This document shows positions 50,273-63,769 of a DNA stretch of 64,000 bases, in pieces. This DNA comes from Anseranas semipalmata (taxonomy: Eukaryota; Chordata; Aves; Anseriformes; Anseranatidae). The position numbers were made by a program, and so were the translations under genes. The stretch lies in contig VXAA01001969.1 in NCBI GenBank assembly GCA_013399115.1, positions 90,191 through 154,190 on the forward strand, read 5' to 3'. The notes beneath the pieces are model-generated. The model saw only the letters and a program-made list of their open reading frames with translations, had not been told where the DNA came from and searched no databases. The first letter of the stretch is position 1. Every line of letters starts with the position of its first letter.

Positions 50273-50287
50273 AAAAAAAAAAAAAAA
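50273..50287 (+). repeat. Poly(A), 15 bases
   Basis: An uninterrupted A run without a recognised body. Confidence 0.9.
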
Positions 50288-51703
50288 TAGAACATGAATT
50301 CACACACACAGACAGCAATCCCAGAAATAATAGCTACATTCATGAGAACAGTAGTTAATATTTAGATTTATGGAGTGTGATGTACTAATGCATATAATGA
50401 AGCAGACAATTTAATGACTCAGAGTGCTAAAAAGGGGGGGGAAATAAATCCACAGAAGTCACAGGATTGACTTTCAAGATTAATGTGGATAAGCCAAACA
50501 TTCCAGATGTTCTAATCCAGTGTTCCTGTCTCTACGCTACAGAAAATCACCTCTCCCAATGAAAACAACTCCATCTTCCTTTCAATCTGTGCTTTTGTTC
50601 CCATTACCTCTCATGAATAGCCCATTTTCATCTATCCTTTTTTTCTTCCACTTAAACAACCAAAATGAAGCAAACATACTTTGTATATAAAATGTTTTAA
50701 CAGAAGTCTCTCTGAAGCCAAAATACTGTATAGTAGAGGCATCCATAATGTAATTTATCAAGATGAAACAAACCAATATTTGTTTCATAATTGCTGTTTA
50801 AATTTTAAGAAAATATTCTATCAGAGTCGGTTCTAAAACTGCCATTGTCACCGTTTTTCTTCTGCTGTAAAAACAGCTAAGTACATGCTCTATTTACCAG
50901 AAAAAAATTTACTGTTCTAATTACTGGACCTGTTACAGCTAATGGAAAATAAGAGTTACTGGGTTTTGTTCTGAAGAGAAAAGCTGTTCAACAAGGTAAC
51001 AGTAGGACGTACAAGAGATCTGGGAATCTAATGAGTCTATGGCTTGCTGTTACTATGGAAATGAATGATCATAACAAAATATTCACATTTTAACCATGTT
51101 TTCTACAGGACTGACATCCCTAAATTAGTTCTATTTTTAAATCCAAGATTTTGCTAATCTACTATTCCAACATCCACCGCAAAAAGTCACCACGTCACTG
51201 AAGAGGCACACTTGCTCGTGCATGCCCAAGGCACAAAGCTCTGACTGAGCGGCCAGCGGCACAGTTCCACTGCAGCTACTGGGACAACCTTCCCAACCTG
51301 CCCAGCTTTGCTGGGCATCTGGGCTCCAGCGTTCGAGTGTGTTATATTTTCACTTCCATCTTTTCAAAGAGAAAGGACTTCCCTCTATGTTAACATCAGT
51401 AATTGTCCCCCACATTACTTATGTACTGTATTAGCTATGCCCAAGTTTTCTAAAGCACCTCTTTGAAATGGACTGAATAACATACAGTGTAAACCGTGAC
51501 AGAAGAGTCTTGTGCAATCACACTGCGGGTTACTCCAGCTCCCACACCTCAGTATTATCTGCAAAGCAAATGTAAGTGTCCAGAACATGAACTGAACACA
51601 AGATACAACAACCTAGAAGACTGAAGAGAAAGTAACCACAGATGCCTGCTTAGATTTGAGCTTCAGGGAGGTGTGAAAATAATTTCTTAATCACTGTCAA
51701 GAC

Positions 51704-51727
51704 TATATGTATATATATATATTTTTT
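51704..51727. repeat. (TA)n microsatellite
   Basis: TATATG followed by about six TA units and a T run. Confidence 0.85.
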
Positions 51728-54700
51728 GACAGGTATCTAAGAATATGATTGTATGACTATTTACAAGCACTTCATTACTGCTTGTAATTCACCCTGTAAA
51801 ATTCATGGTTGTGATTCTGAAGTTCATCCCCAGTCATGTTTAGTCCTTTTGTAGTACAAAAAAAAAAAAAGTAAAAACTCTGAAGCTAAAAATAAATTAT
51901 ATTAAAAGGCTATTTCTAGAAAGTGCATGGTAAACAGGCTTATGTAGGCAGCAGAATCTCAAAGGTGCTTTGAATATCACAGATAACACATCTGAGATGA
52001 GCCGAGACTGGTCAGTTTGCACTGAAGGAGCTGGACTGCTGCTGCTGCAGATGTCCTTTGGATGGAGGTCCTTAGGAGATGCCAGTCCTTAACTCTGCCT
52101 TAACACATACCTAAGTTTCAGACTGAGCTTGAGGAAAGAGGATTTTTTCTTTATGCATGCATTTTGTTCCTAATTTTGCAGTCAGAAGTCCAGACTTATA
52201 TTTTGCTATACCTTACTGACTCTTCCTTAACTGGGTGTAGCAAGAAGAGAGATCTCAGCATGACCTGCCACCATCTTCCTTAGGAGTAAGCACTTATCAC
52301 ACTGATGTTCAGGCCCGCAGTCAAAGCATGTTTTAGGACTCCCAAGAGTTGAGGAGGGCTTTTTCCGTGAATTGCAAAGGACTGTGTGGCTTGGCAAAGT
52401 CAGCACATCAGGTCAGTGGTACTGCTCTTCCATGGCTGCCGTAATCACTGCCACATGAGAAGCAGGCAGTTGGAGGGAGGAGGACAACTTTTGTGATTTT
52501 AGACCTAATTATGCATGTGGTTACCACATTTCAAACCCCACTCAGCTTCCCACATAACAATCATTCCCTGCTACAGAAAGTCACACGCCAGCTTTAGGTC
52601 TCCCGCCTCTGTCTACCCCAGTCAGATGGAATCTGGTGATGATGCACAGCCAAGAATGTGCAAACAGCGTGCCTAACTCTGCTTCTCATCTCTCTGTTTC
52701 AACAGAGATGCTGAGATAAACAACTGTGCTCTGAAAATGAGGACCACAACAGATAGTCTGCAAGTACGTGTTGTCTCTAATTAAATAAAAATCCAATCCC
52801 ATTTTCTAAAACTTAAAAATGCAAAAATCCTGAATTGCGCTTTTCAGAATAGCAATAAGAGCCAGTTCGATAACACTTACTTTCCAAATATGATAAAGAA
52901 ACCAGCCTTTATTAAATTATATGGGAGGGGGTCAGAGATTAAAAATCCTCTGCCTCTCATGATTAGACTTGAGATGACAGATTCATTCCAGAGCACAGAA
53001 GGAAATATATGATCCCAAAACAGGATATGAAGTTCAGTCCCAGTAGATTAGTCTCTGTTAAGTAAATTTATTGTCTAATCTTTTAAATCTCCCCCCAAAC
53101 TGCTGCCCAAGATCCTCTTCCCTATCAGTATAAAACCCCCTCTCCTTCCCTCACTACCCTACCCCCAAAGCCCCCAACAACATTGCCCTCTGGTCTCATT
53201 CCCACTAGGACTTGATGGTGCATGAACCTCATAGAAAAACAAGAAGTCATGGGAGTAGAAGGGAAAGGACTTACAACTGCAATCAACCAACTAATAAAAC
53301 CATGATGTGCTCTGAACTGTTAGGCAGAAGAGAAAAAGAGGAGAGATGTTTTGCTTGCTTTAAACAACAGCAGAAAGCCTGGTGTTGAGCTCGTTTTTTG
53401 TGTTTGTGTGCCTAGTAACCACTTTGTAAGCTGTATACAGACACTGAAGAAAACCTTCAAAGGAGCTGTATTAGTTAGAGTAATTTCTAGGAAAAATTAA
53501 ATGTACTATGTGAACCTAGAAGGCACATCAAACAAAGAGCAACTTTATCCTCTTTTTGTTTACCAAGGCAGAAGCAATATTCCATATAACACATTTCTAA
53601 CACACTGTTTAGTCTAACATTAGACGCCATGAAATTATTTGCAAAGACAGGGATTCCCCAGAAATGTCGTTAGAAAATGGCAGTCCTGCCCTCACCTTCC
53701 CTTTACCATTTCTTTAATTGTAGGAAATCTACTTGTATGATATGAAGAGACCTGATGTCAAAACCAATACTAACAAGAAAGCGCACTTAAAGAGTGGTGC
53801 AGCTAAAAATATTTCATTCTATATATATCTAAGATGGTTCTATAGCCAACGAGGACAAATATTTCAATATGGAATAACCCTAAAATCATTTTTCCAATTT
53901 GTGTGCAAGATTGCTTGTGCTTTCTTCCTTTAATATTAAGTTATAAAATACCCCTGCATGGTACTGAATCCCAGCCCTTTGCGTGTTTTCATGTAGCAGA
54001 GCTGTGATGTACCGTCTTTATGTACAGACAAATTGCAAAGAGCTTGGTTTCACCAACAGAGTGTGCTGTCCCTTCGTTATTAAATTGAGGGCAACATCAT
54101 TAAGAGATTTTTGCATTGTTTTATCTGGAGATCTTCTGTTGCAAATACTCGATTCTATACTAAGACTTTTAAACAGATACCTACACTGAAAGCAGCTGAT
54201 TTTCAACACATCTGCTAAAGAATGCCATTCTTGGCTACATCATTCACTTCTGATGTCCAGAGCTGCACATTCATTTTTTTTTTTTTTTCCAAACCATCTT
54301 CTTATTTACTTTGGGGTTTTTATGTTTCTTTTTAGACTCTGGGTGGAGAAGGCATGGGAATCGCAAACAATGTGTTTGGCAAGACTTCACTCTAGCAATG
54401 GTTAAGATATCCATTCCTAACAATAAAACTGTGCTTCGCCTAGACTATTTTATCCTCAATTTGAATAATTCTAGGATTGTCACTCCCTCAACTTGCCCCC
54501 CTACCATTTAAATTCACTGTATTTTCACAATGTACAATATCCTAATTTGTATTACTGAAATTTATTTATGAAAAATCACTGTAGAATAAGTTCAGTTAAA
54601 AAATATTTTTTTTTCATTCAAGGAAGGAAACCTTCTGCATTTTCTTTATAACTTTGGTTTTGTTTTAATCCATAACTTCTTTTTAACGTTTGCACTGATC

Positions 54701-57700
54701 TAGGATAGATTTAGCTTTGTCTCAGTGGCAGACACAGAAAGCGTTACTCAGATTCATTTTCAATTAACTCCTTACACCACTCTCCAGAAGAAGAAATGCA
54801 TAAAATAAAGCTCCGTATTCCTCTCACTGCACCTCCGTAAAAAGAACATATACAGATAGCAAAGCCTGAAGGTCTCCAGCCAGAAGCCTGCATAACCCAT
54901 TACACCTATATGCAACTTCCCTTTCCTTGGAAATTCACTCTTCAAATAGCTATGCATTTGTAAGTAACCAAAAAGACATTTGTTTCTTTCTATTGATACA
55001 AGCCACGCAGCAAGCAGTTTCCCTCTGTTTTGTGTACTCAAGCATCACTTCGAAAACAGGCTTTAAGTCATCTGGTGAAAGAGTACATGGGGCTACGAAG
55101 TAAATGGATCTACCAGACATCTGTAAATTACTCCCAATGCAATATACATGAGACGCTTACATCTGCATAGAAATATTTGTGGGGACATACGAAAACACAC
55201 GCACAGAGCAGGACTGCTGAGGTGACCGGCCGAGCAACTTTGGTGAGATCCTCTTAGCACATTTCTAATTTTCTCCGATAAGCCTCATGCTCAGTGGAAC
55301 AAACCCCATCTTCTATCCAAAGAAATTCAGGGGTAATCAGAGCACTGGAAGAACTTGACACTTCTACTCTTAATGTAAATGTGATGCCATTAATACAAAT
55401 CTAAAGCAAGCTACCCAACTGGGACTTCTGGTGGAAGCATACTAAGGACATGGTTTATCCCCACCCAGATGTATCCCTCAGCCCCACGTAGTTCTGACTG
55501 ACTAGAAAAAGGCCAAAGTATTTTTATTTATTTATTTAAAGAGGAATACTTTAAGAAGCATCTATAAAGTAATATTATTTTGTAGGTAAGCACAAAATAA
55601 AACACTACATAATTCAGGAGTTTGTGTTGAAAAAATCAAAATAAACAACCTTTTTAAAAGTTTTAAATGTGCAGCTTCAAAAAGCAGCTTGGAAATGGGT
55701 AAGCCCCTTCCACCACATCCCCGCAGCATGGCAGCAGCCACCGCACAGCCTCTGGCCCAGGGTTGCAACACTGTCTGGTTTCAAGTCCATGTAAACACCA
55801 GATATTTTCAGGTCAGGATAGAAAAGATTTTAAAGTTATACCAAGAAGATAGAAAAGAAGGGGAGGAGAAAAAAGTCTTCAGTACTGAGCGGACAACAAA
55901 GTAGTCTGTTTTCAGTATGACATGCCTTTCCAGCCTCAGTTGAAAATGTTCCCTCAAGCCAAAGGACAAATGAAAGGACACATCAGGACGGCTGTCCTCC
56001 TGCCTGCCTGACTCCCTCTGCAGCTCTCAGAATCAAGTCCCCCTGCCCTGCTTCATGGCAGAATCTGTGAAACGAATGATCGTTTCCATTAGACATGAGG
56101 AAATGAAACTAATTTTTCCTTGTATTATAAGTAGTCGGCTAAGCCAAATACTTAATGCAAGAATTCTCAGGTTACAAGGGGCAGGAGAAAGAACAAATGC
56201 TAATGCTACTTAAGTCAAAATTCAGATGTGCGACGAACCAAAAAAGACAGAAAACGAATTACAGTCTCTCCATAGACTTTAGACCAGAATGGACTACTGT
56301 GTTCATGAAGTCTGATTGCTTGTTTAACAGACTAGATTTATCTACTAATTTATACTACTATGATGTATCTATTCTGAGCCTTTTAAAAGGGTATACATTC
56401 TATATTAGATGGTCGTTCACACATGCAGCATACACAGCACATAATCGTTGATATTTTTAATGCTATATTAAACTCCACCCACAAATGAGCCACCATTCCA
56501 CCATGGTTCAGAGGGGGCCAGAAATATAACTACATCTACACTATGGAAAGCTTCAGTCTACCCAGCTTGAAAGGACTTGCTCATTGTGACTGGCTGCTTT
56601 CACACCTGATATTAATAGCAGTAGTATAACAATATCATTCAACCTTGCTGCTTGAAAGAAAGCCAAAACCTTGATGCCTTGTGAACATTAATAAAACTCA
56701 AAGAGGAGTTTCTGTGGATCTACCTGCATCACCCTGAGAAGGAAAAACAAAACAAACCAAAAAAACCTTCCACCAACCAAACCTCTACTCCAATGAAATT
56801 TCAATTTTAAATCACTGATTCTGTCCTTTCCATTATACAAAATTAAATTTTACTGTTTCATCATGATCTTCACCTAATGTACCAGATTGCAGCATACTGA
56901 ATAACAAAAGTACTTTAAAAGTGAGTGCAATTACAGTAGAAATATTTAAGCGGGCTCATTAACATGCAAGAATCTGACCTGAATATGATAAATTCACACA
57001 TCTCTCTTCCATTTAATCCCACTGGAAAAGATGAGTGTACGAACAAGAAAAACATCAAAATTATAATGCCTGCAGTTATTTGTTTTCCTACACTTAAACA
57101 CAATCTATCACTAAATTAGATACTTGTTTGAATTCAAATGAGTGATATGTTTTATATGATACATACTGTACTGCTGAGGATAATAATCACAGTATTAAGG
57201 ACAAAGTTTAGATGCTGTATGTGAGCATTCAAACATGCCATTCAGGTGTTGTAATCTCAAACTTAAGCTTCTAATTGTGTGCCTGTGTGTTTGATATACT
57301 GACTCAATCAGTCATAACAGATAATCATCACGTACTTGAGTAATTTCTTTAAACTAAGTTTCACAAAACAGATGTAGACAACTCATGGAAACAATGAAAT
57401 TTATTTTGGAAAGTATATGTCAAAAAAAAAAAAAAGAAATTATCATCCTACTAGGTTTAGATTAAAAAATTAGAGCTCTAGTCTCATAATGAAAGCCAAA
57501 CATACTGAGAAAGCAAGACAGAAACCCTTACTACTGAGATGGATTTCTTTAGAAATCAGTTTCTGAGTTCAGAAATTAATTTGAAAAACAGTACAAAAAA
57601 ACAGATTCACTGGACATTTCTAAGTTTCTCTCACAATGAAAATGTGTCATTTCAGGAGAGTCACAACACTATAATCCATGGAAAATGTACGGAAGTTTTT

Positions 57701-57930
57701 TCATAGAATAAAAATGGAGTGACTAACGTGGATGACTCGGTTAATTGCATAACTTTCTACTAAGAGTATTCACTGAGAGAGAAATAACACTAAATGACAA
57801 GGAATATACGGGAAAAGTTATACCAGGACAAATATCTAGGTCTTAATAGTATCATCTTCTGATGCATACTGGAGCTAACAAAGACAGAAATAGTATATCT
57901 ATCTCCTCCTGATCTTCACCCAAGACCCTA

Positions 57931-58145
57931 GAGTCACAGAATAATTCAGGTTGGAAAGGAAGCCTGGATGTCCTTAGTCCAAAACTGGGTCAAGCTCTGA
58001 GGTCAGACCTGGTTTTTCATGGCCTTATCCCGTCCAGTCTTCAAAACCTCCAAGGACAAAGACTGCACAACCACTATGGGCAAACTGGGGCCCACTGCTC
58101 AGCTGTCCTCATGGAGAAGCAGCTTTTTCTTATATCCACATATCA
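57931..58145 (-). mobile_element. CR1 LINE fragment, 3' region
   Basis: GAGTCACAGAATAATTCAGG, then TTGGAAAGGAAGCC, matches the reverse of the CR1 3' end. Blocks similar to the usual 'gaggtcagacctggtt', 'ggccttatcccgtccagtcttcaaaacctccaaggacaaagac' and 'ggagaagcagctttttcttatatcc' wording follow in order. The element lies on the minus strand with its 3' end at the left. Many substitutions and small gaps mark it as old. The ATTCTGTG terminal repeat is reduced to about one and a half units. No ORF2 coding part remains. Confidence 0.85.
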
Positions 58146-61089
58146 AGATACAGGGTATAACACACAGAGCAACAGAAAGACCCTGAAGATGAGTCCATTT
58201 TTGTAGCAAAATTTGAAATTTGATTTTAAAGTCAAGACCTCTTCTTAACACCTGACTGTACCTATGCTATGTTGCTTACAAAAAGTTACTGTTATCTAAC
58301 ACTTGAAGATAATTAAGAAGAGCTGATCTTGTGAGTCTCTGGGTGTCAGATCTGAGCAGAAGCAATTTGGGTCTATTTAACCTCTTCACGTGGATTCATG
58401 AAGGATAAAAAAAAAAAAAACCAAACAAACAGATCTGTTATGTCTATCCATCCGTAATCATGTGAACAAGATATGTACCACCACATACCCAAGAGGTTTT
58501 AATGACACTAGGAATAGCACTGCCCTGATGAATATCACATCCTTATCAGTAGTTCAGCCAAAGAATCATGCTTCTGTACTAGCACCGAGAGGAAGGAAGA
58601 GGAAGAAAATTCAGCAGTATATGATTATTGCCATCCTATTATAAATATATTTTAAATATGATATTATAAGTATGACTAAAAACCATTCCAGCTTCCTTTC
58701 AAGCTTTTTTTGAGATGCTAAAACATCTGATACCCAAAGAACTATAAAGCAGCTTCCTTTTTTTTTTTTTTTCTTCCATTAGTAGCTACAAAAATCTGGA
58801 AACATTCAACATTTTAGAATGAATAAATAAAATAATTAAAATACAGCAAGATATTATGAAGCCATGACCATAAATTTACAGTCCTCATAGCTGTATCATT
58901 TGGCTGCATGCACTGCAATGTAAAATAATGAAACTGTGAATGTTATCATGAATTTGGTACCAAATAAAATTACTATTCCTAGATGAAACTATTACAGTGA
59001 TAACTTGATTTTCTTGTCATCCCAGTTCTGCATTAAACAAAAGAAAGAAAAAAAAAGCAATTGATGTAATCATTTTTGCAAGAAGCATCTAATTGATTTT
59101 TCTGCCACTACTATAATTTACAAATAGTTGTATAGTAATTGTTTGGTTTAACTTCAAATATCACATAAATGTTCCTTTAGTGATATTTACTATGTATGTT
59201 TGAAACAAAGAGAAATTATTTAAAGCTATACAATGTATGCTACAGATGAAACAACTTGCAATAGAAAAACTAAAATGTACTAATAATACAAGTAGCAAAA
59301 TGGTTCTAAATCATCTATTTTAATTTTGGGTGCCACCCTTACCTCACTAAAATTTAACAGAGCATCAACAGGCAGTAGAAATCAAATAGTGGATAGGCTC
59401 AAAACACTTTCAGGATATGCACTTTCTTTTCAGTTTCGTAAGAAGTTTTTTCCTTGATGATGCAGGCATGTTTAATATGACCCTCCATCCATTTTATTTC
59501 TCTTCCAAGAAAAGCCAACTGATGGTACCATCATTCATTTCTAACCGAGAGGTCTGCACTGGAAGCCTCTTCTTTACCCAGCTCTGTAGGAGCCTAAGTG
59601 TTCATGACAAGTTAACAAAACACTGAGGCAGCCAGCTCCTACGTCCAGGCCTTTCAAGCCAGCAGCATCCACCCAGCTACCTGCTCTGTGGTCGTGCCGA
59701 GGGGAGCCCCCTGCTCCTCCAGAGCCCTGCTCTCCTGAGGAGAATGCTTTGGGCCTTCCCCCCACATCATATGTCATATTCTGAAGGAGATATTTCATGT
59801 CTCAAGCCTAAAAATGAGTAATGTTCACGAACAAAGGAAATTTCTGGTCAGTGACTGAAATACGTATCTTGAGAAAAACTTCCATCACAAACACATGAAG
59901 GAATTACTTTTCAAAGCCGATCAAGAATTATTTATTAACTGAACTGAACCAAAAAAACATTAGTTTTTGGTCTCCATGCAGAGAAGTATTGGTGTCTAGT
60001 TTCTTTCAATATTTATTTAGTGAGGCTATTGCCATCATGGGAAAAAAAATATACATATCTGTTGGTTTTACCTCCTTGTTCTAGCACATGGTGGTCCACA
60101 GCACAATGTGGGCAATATACCATCTGATGAGCAATGACTACAAATGTTGGAGGCCACCTGTTAATTAGTAACATTTATCACTTGACAGCTCTGGATCTCT
60201 CCCTACTGGAGCCCCTCTGGAAAGAGCAAGCTTGCTCCAGCTACATGCAATGTTTTGCATGGCAAACACAGATGGTGTCTTTTCTATCAGAATCAGAAGC
60301 TGATGATTCTTTAGTTCTGCTTATTCTGTATTTCGAACACTGTACTTAATAACTTACCGCTAGGACCTGACGACAGCTAATTCAGAGGCTTACACTGTGG
60401 ATGTAGCAAGAGTACACATTTGAAAGAATGATTTATACAGAGAAATCTACTCCAAAAATTCTGGAAACAGTAGTAGTGAGGCATTGAAGCTCACACACAA
60501 AAAGCTGTGTGACAGAACACAGCACTGTACACTGACTTGTAAAACTACCAAGTAACTGCTTGCCAGTCCAGAAGAAAACTATTAGTAATTACATGAGCAG
60601 GCTTACTACCTAAGCATGGTTTGGACTTGGACATGTAGCATTTACTGTGTCAACAATATCAACATCTTACTAGTTTCACATTTCTCAGCTTTTCAGTTGA
60701 GCCAATAACATGAAAGAACATTAAATTTACCAAACAACTGGGGCAATCCTACGGAAAAGTGATGACTCCAAGCCACAAGCTAACCTCAGACATTCATTTT
60801 TGTTTGTTTACCTTAAAGACTTCTAAGATCCTTCTCATGATACTGCTATAAACAAATCCTTTTTCCAATTGCAGTGTTTATAACAGAATCTTGACCCCTT
60901 ATAGCCTATAATAATTAGAGTACTCAATAATAATTTCAGAACTATAATAATTACAGTTCTCTAACTTAACTTCTCAAAAAAGTAAGAAACTAGCATCCAA
61001 GTGTGGACAGCATTTGTGGAAAATACTTGATATAAACATTGTTCTGCTCTGGATAAAGTTCCACAAAAGTTTTATGAGAACAAAACCTC
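58146..61089. other. Non-coding DNA, no gene recognised
   Basis: Holds an A run at 58,408-58,421, a T run at about 58,759, and a 12-base direct repeat near 60.9 kb. GC rises at about 59,640-59,770 without exon support. The minus donor match GCG/GTAAGT at about 60,357 is preceded by stops in all frames. Confidence 0.6.
60906..60953 (+). repeat. 12-base direct repeat
   Basis: CTATAATAATTA occurs at 60,906-60,917 and again at 60,942-60,953. The second copy lies between AGAACT and AGTTCT, which form a short inverted repeat. Confidence 0.6.
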
Positions 61090-61109
61090 TTTTTTTTTTT
61101 TTTTTTTTT
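61090..61109 (-). repeat. Poly(T), 20 bases
   Basis: An uninterrupted T run, poly(A) on the minus strand. I find no AATAAA near it on that strand. Confidence 0.9.
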
Positions 61110-61560
61110 GCAAGCCAGATCTACCCCTTGATACACACCAGGATACTGTTACACAAACAGCCAAGACAGTGCCACACCGAGCAAAATGCTTCATGAGCAC
61201 CAATGCTACTGAATGTGAAATCACAGGGTCAAAACAACTTTTGTAGTTCATGACAACGATTTTGTATATTCAGAACCACATTTTGTTTTTCCTTTAACAA
61301 AAATATATATATTTTAAAACGTTTTCTTGAGAGAAACCATTCTGGCAAACAGAAGCTCTTCTGACCCAGTTTTCTCAAAACTAAGGCACTGATCTTAAAC
61401 CTTTTTCATGCAGTAAGACAGATATAAAAATGCATGAAAATAATAAAAAATTATTTGTGAAAACAGCTCCATTTCTCTCAGGAAAAACCCTTCCAAGACA
61501 TCCGGCAATCTACTTCTACACGGAGCAGACAGAAATCTTCAACAGGTGCAGAGAACAAAA
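61110..61560. other. Non-coding DNA between two T-rich tracts
   Basis: About 450 bases bounded by T20 on the left and the homopyrimidine tract on the right. I see no exon, terminal repeat or target-site duplication linking the two. Confidence 0.5.
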
Positions 61561-61625
61561 TTTTTTCTTTTCTTTTTTTCTTTTTCTGTTTTTCTTTTTT
61601 CTTTTTTTCTTTTTCTTTTTTTTTC
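61561..61625 (+). repeat. Homopyrimidine (T5-7C)n tract
   Basis: About 65 bases of T runs separated by single C, with one G at 61,588. It ends in CAG, so it also looks like a very long pyrimidine tract of a 3' splice site. No donor-bounded open exon follows. Confidence 0.85.
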
Positions 61626-61627
61626 AG

Positions 61628-63769
61628 ATTTTAGATTTTGTAGAGACTCTTAATGAAAGAAAACTGAAGAACTGTTCCCTAGACCCACTCCAGGATCCAA
61701 CTTTTAGTTGCTTCAGCAGCCTAGTAAATGATAGTGACTGAGACTAAAAGTTCTAAACTTTAAAACAAGGTCTGGCAGGGATTTTTCAATAGCCAAGGAT
61801 GCGTCCAGTGCTCAGTTTAACTGCTACTGAAAAATCCCTGGAAAAACTACATGGATCTGGATTGAGGTATTAGTACGTTAAGACAATTTTATTGTATGTT
61901 ACTTCCCAATAAAAACAGGAAAACTCCCCCTTTTTGGAAAAGATGTCTCAATTTGTTTTACAAAATACTGTCTTCAATCAAAAGTCTTTCCCTTTTTTTT
62001 ATAGGTGCAACTTAGTTACTTAATTAGCTGACTAGAAAGCAAGCACTGCTGACAACTTGCAGTGTTTGACAATGGAAATAGAGCAAATAGGCACATCGAT
62101 AGAGGACAATCAATGTAAATTATGTTTTCCCAACATGGTTTCTTGACAGTGTAACCCAGGGTGTAAAGACATTTTGTTATAAGGAGAAGAAGGATTAGTT
62201 AGAAATAGTTATCAAACAAGCAACTGTTGTGGTTTACTAAGCTAAATAACTACTTCACATGTTAGCAAAATCTAGTTGCATGCAAATTATACCCATCTGT
62301 TTCGCATTACCCACTTAACATTTTCATCATTCACATCAGCATAGCAGGCCATAGATTCCTAATACTTCAGAGATTACATTCAAAAAGCTTTATTGAAATT
62401 ATTTGACAATTATAATTTCATTCTTCACTGAATCTCTACGTTACTGTCTTCACCTCCTCTACTGGATTAACTGCCGACTAACTACACACACTCAGTAGTT
62501 CCAGTTGTAGCTCTGAGAAGCTGCCCTACAGCTATGCTCTTGGTTGCTTGTTTCTTTTGATAGCAGCATGGCACCACAAGCCATCCCAACACAGATCAAC
62601 TTATTGTATTGATATAGTCTTCCCCTTTCCAAGCCAAAGTTAAATGAAGTTGAAGGCAGCATCTACAGGACAAACCATAGTCACAGCCTTAAAGGATTAG
62701 AAGAAGCCATTGTCTTCATGTCAGACATGTTTTTATAATATAGCTCATGTCTATTCTTGTTATTTCGTTTTGATCATCACACAAGCTTTTCAGCAGTCAG
62801 CAGACCCTTTCCCACACCACTGTTTTAAAGACTCATAAACTTTATCTCTATTATATTAAGAGAGATTCAAAAATTTTAAAACAGATGTGAAGTTGCTCCT
62901 GCCAAGAGCCTACACACAGTGTGATTCAATAGGATGTGGGTGCTGTAATGTACTCAAGACAAGTCATTCTAAAGCTCAAGCTCAACTGGCTGAACACTTA
63001 TTTTTGTCTAGGAAAACAAAAGCTTAAAATAATTTAAGAGCTCCCATCTGCCTGCAACTATGAGTAATCTGATGACCTGACTGTGGACACTCAAAGACAC
63101 ACCGATGGACAGTATCTGTGGACACAGGAGTGATAAAAAATGGATTTTTGTATTTGCTTTTTAAAGACCTAGAAGGCAAACGACTTCCACAACATACCTC
63201 CTGGTGGAAAGAGACAACAGAACCCTGTGTGCAGCTACAGGTTGGCCACATTTTTCCTTCACACCGCTAGGAGGCTCATGGCGGCTTGAATTATTCTCCA
63301 ATACCCAATAGCCATGAGCCCAGCTACAGCAGATCAGCTGCTCCTGGGCCGTGCACTGCTCTGATTTCCCTGGTCCCCCTCCCTGGGGTTGCTGTAAGCT
63401 CTTTCCTTTGGCACCACAGCTCCTGGAGTGCTCACAACTTTTTCTCCTCACAATTTGGGCTAAAACAAGATTTTTCCAACAAAACAGAGTTGATGCATGT
63501 GGCATCAGTATTTCTTTTTCCATTTCCTTTCATCAGCCAGTAGCTTTGGTTTTCTAACATTTTGTGTCAAATCTCTGTGTGGTGATATCTGCAGGAGCTC
63601 TTCTGGGTGTCTCTCGCAATTTACTACTTTCACAAAATCACAGGGACCAAGAGAAACAAGGGGTGCAGACTGTGCAGGTGCCTCCCGCAGAGGGCTCTGG
63701 CCAGCGCATAGATGTGGGCTCTCCAGAAGATGAGATCCAGCCGAGGCAGGTGGGGCCACCTTCAGCAAG
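61628..63769. other. Non-coding DNA approaching the CpG-rich end
   Basis: AT-rich until about 63,200, then GC rises. Open frames of 68 to 120 codons run on both strands in 63,160-63,770, as expected where GC is higher. None is recognised. Confidence 0.5.

Larger units (their letters stand above)
48824..57930. other. Non-coding AT-rich DNA, no gene recognised
   Basis: About 9 kb with A and T runs (50,273-50,287; 51,862-51,873; 54,277-54,288; 57,422-57,434), a TA tract at 51.7 kb and a (TTTA)n run near 55,525. At 51,180-51,340 GC rises, with a CACGTCAC word resembling half of a CRE. The minus donor match GGAAA/GTAAGT at about 52,886 has no good exon. No transposon is recognised. Confidence 0.55.

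Noticed and set aside
60358..60420. Minus-strand donor GCG/GTAAGT with an upstream acceptor
   Set aside because: Stops occur in every frame between the two sites.
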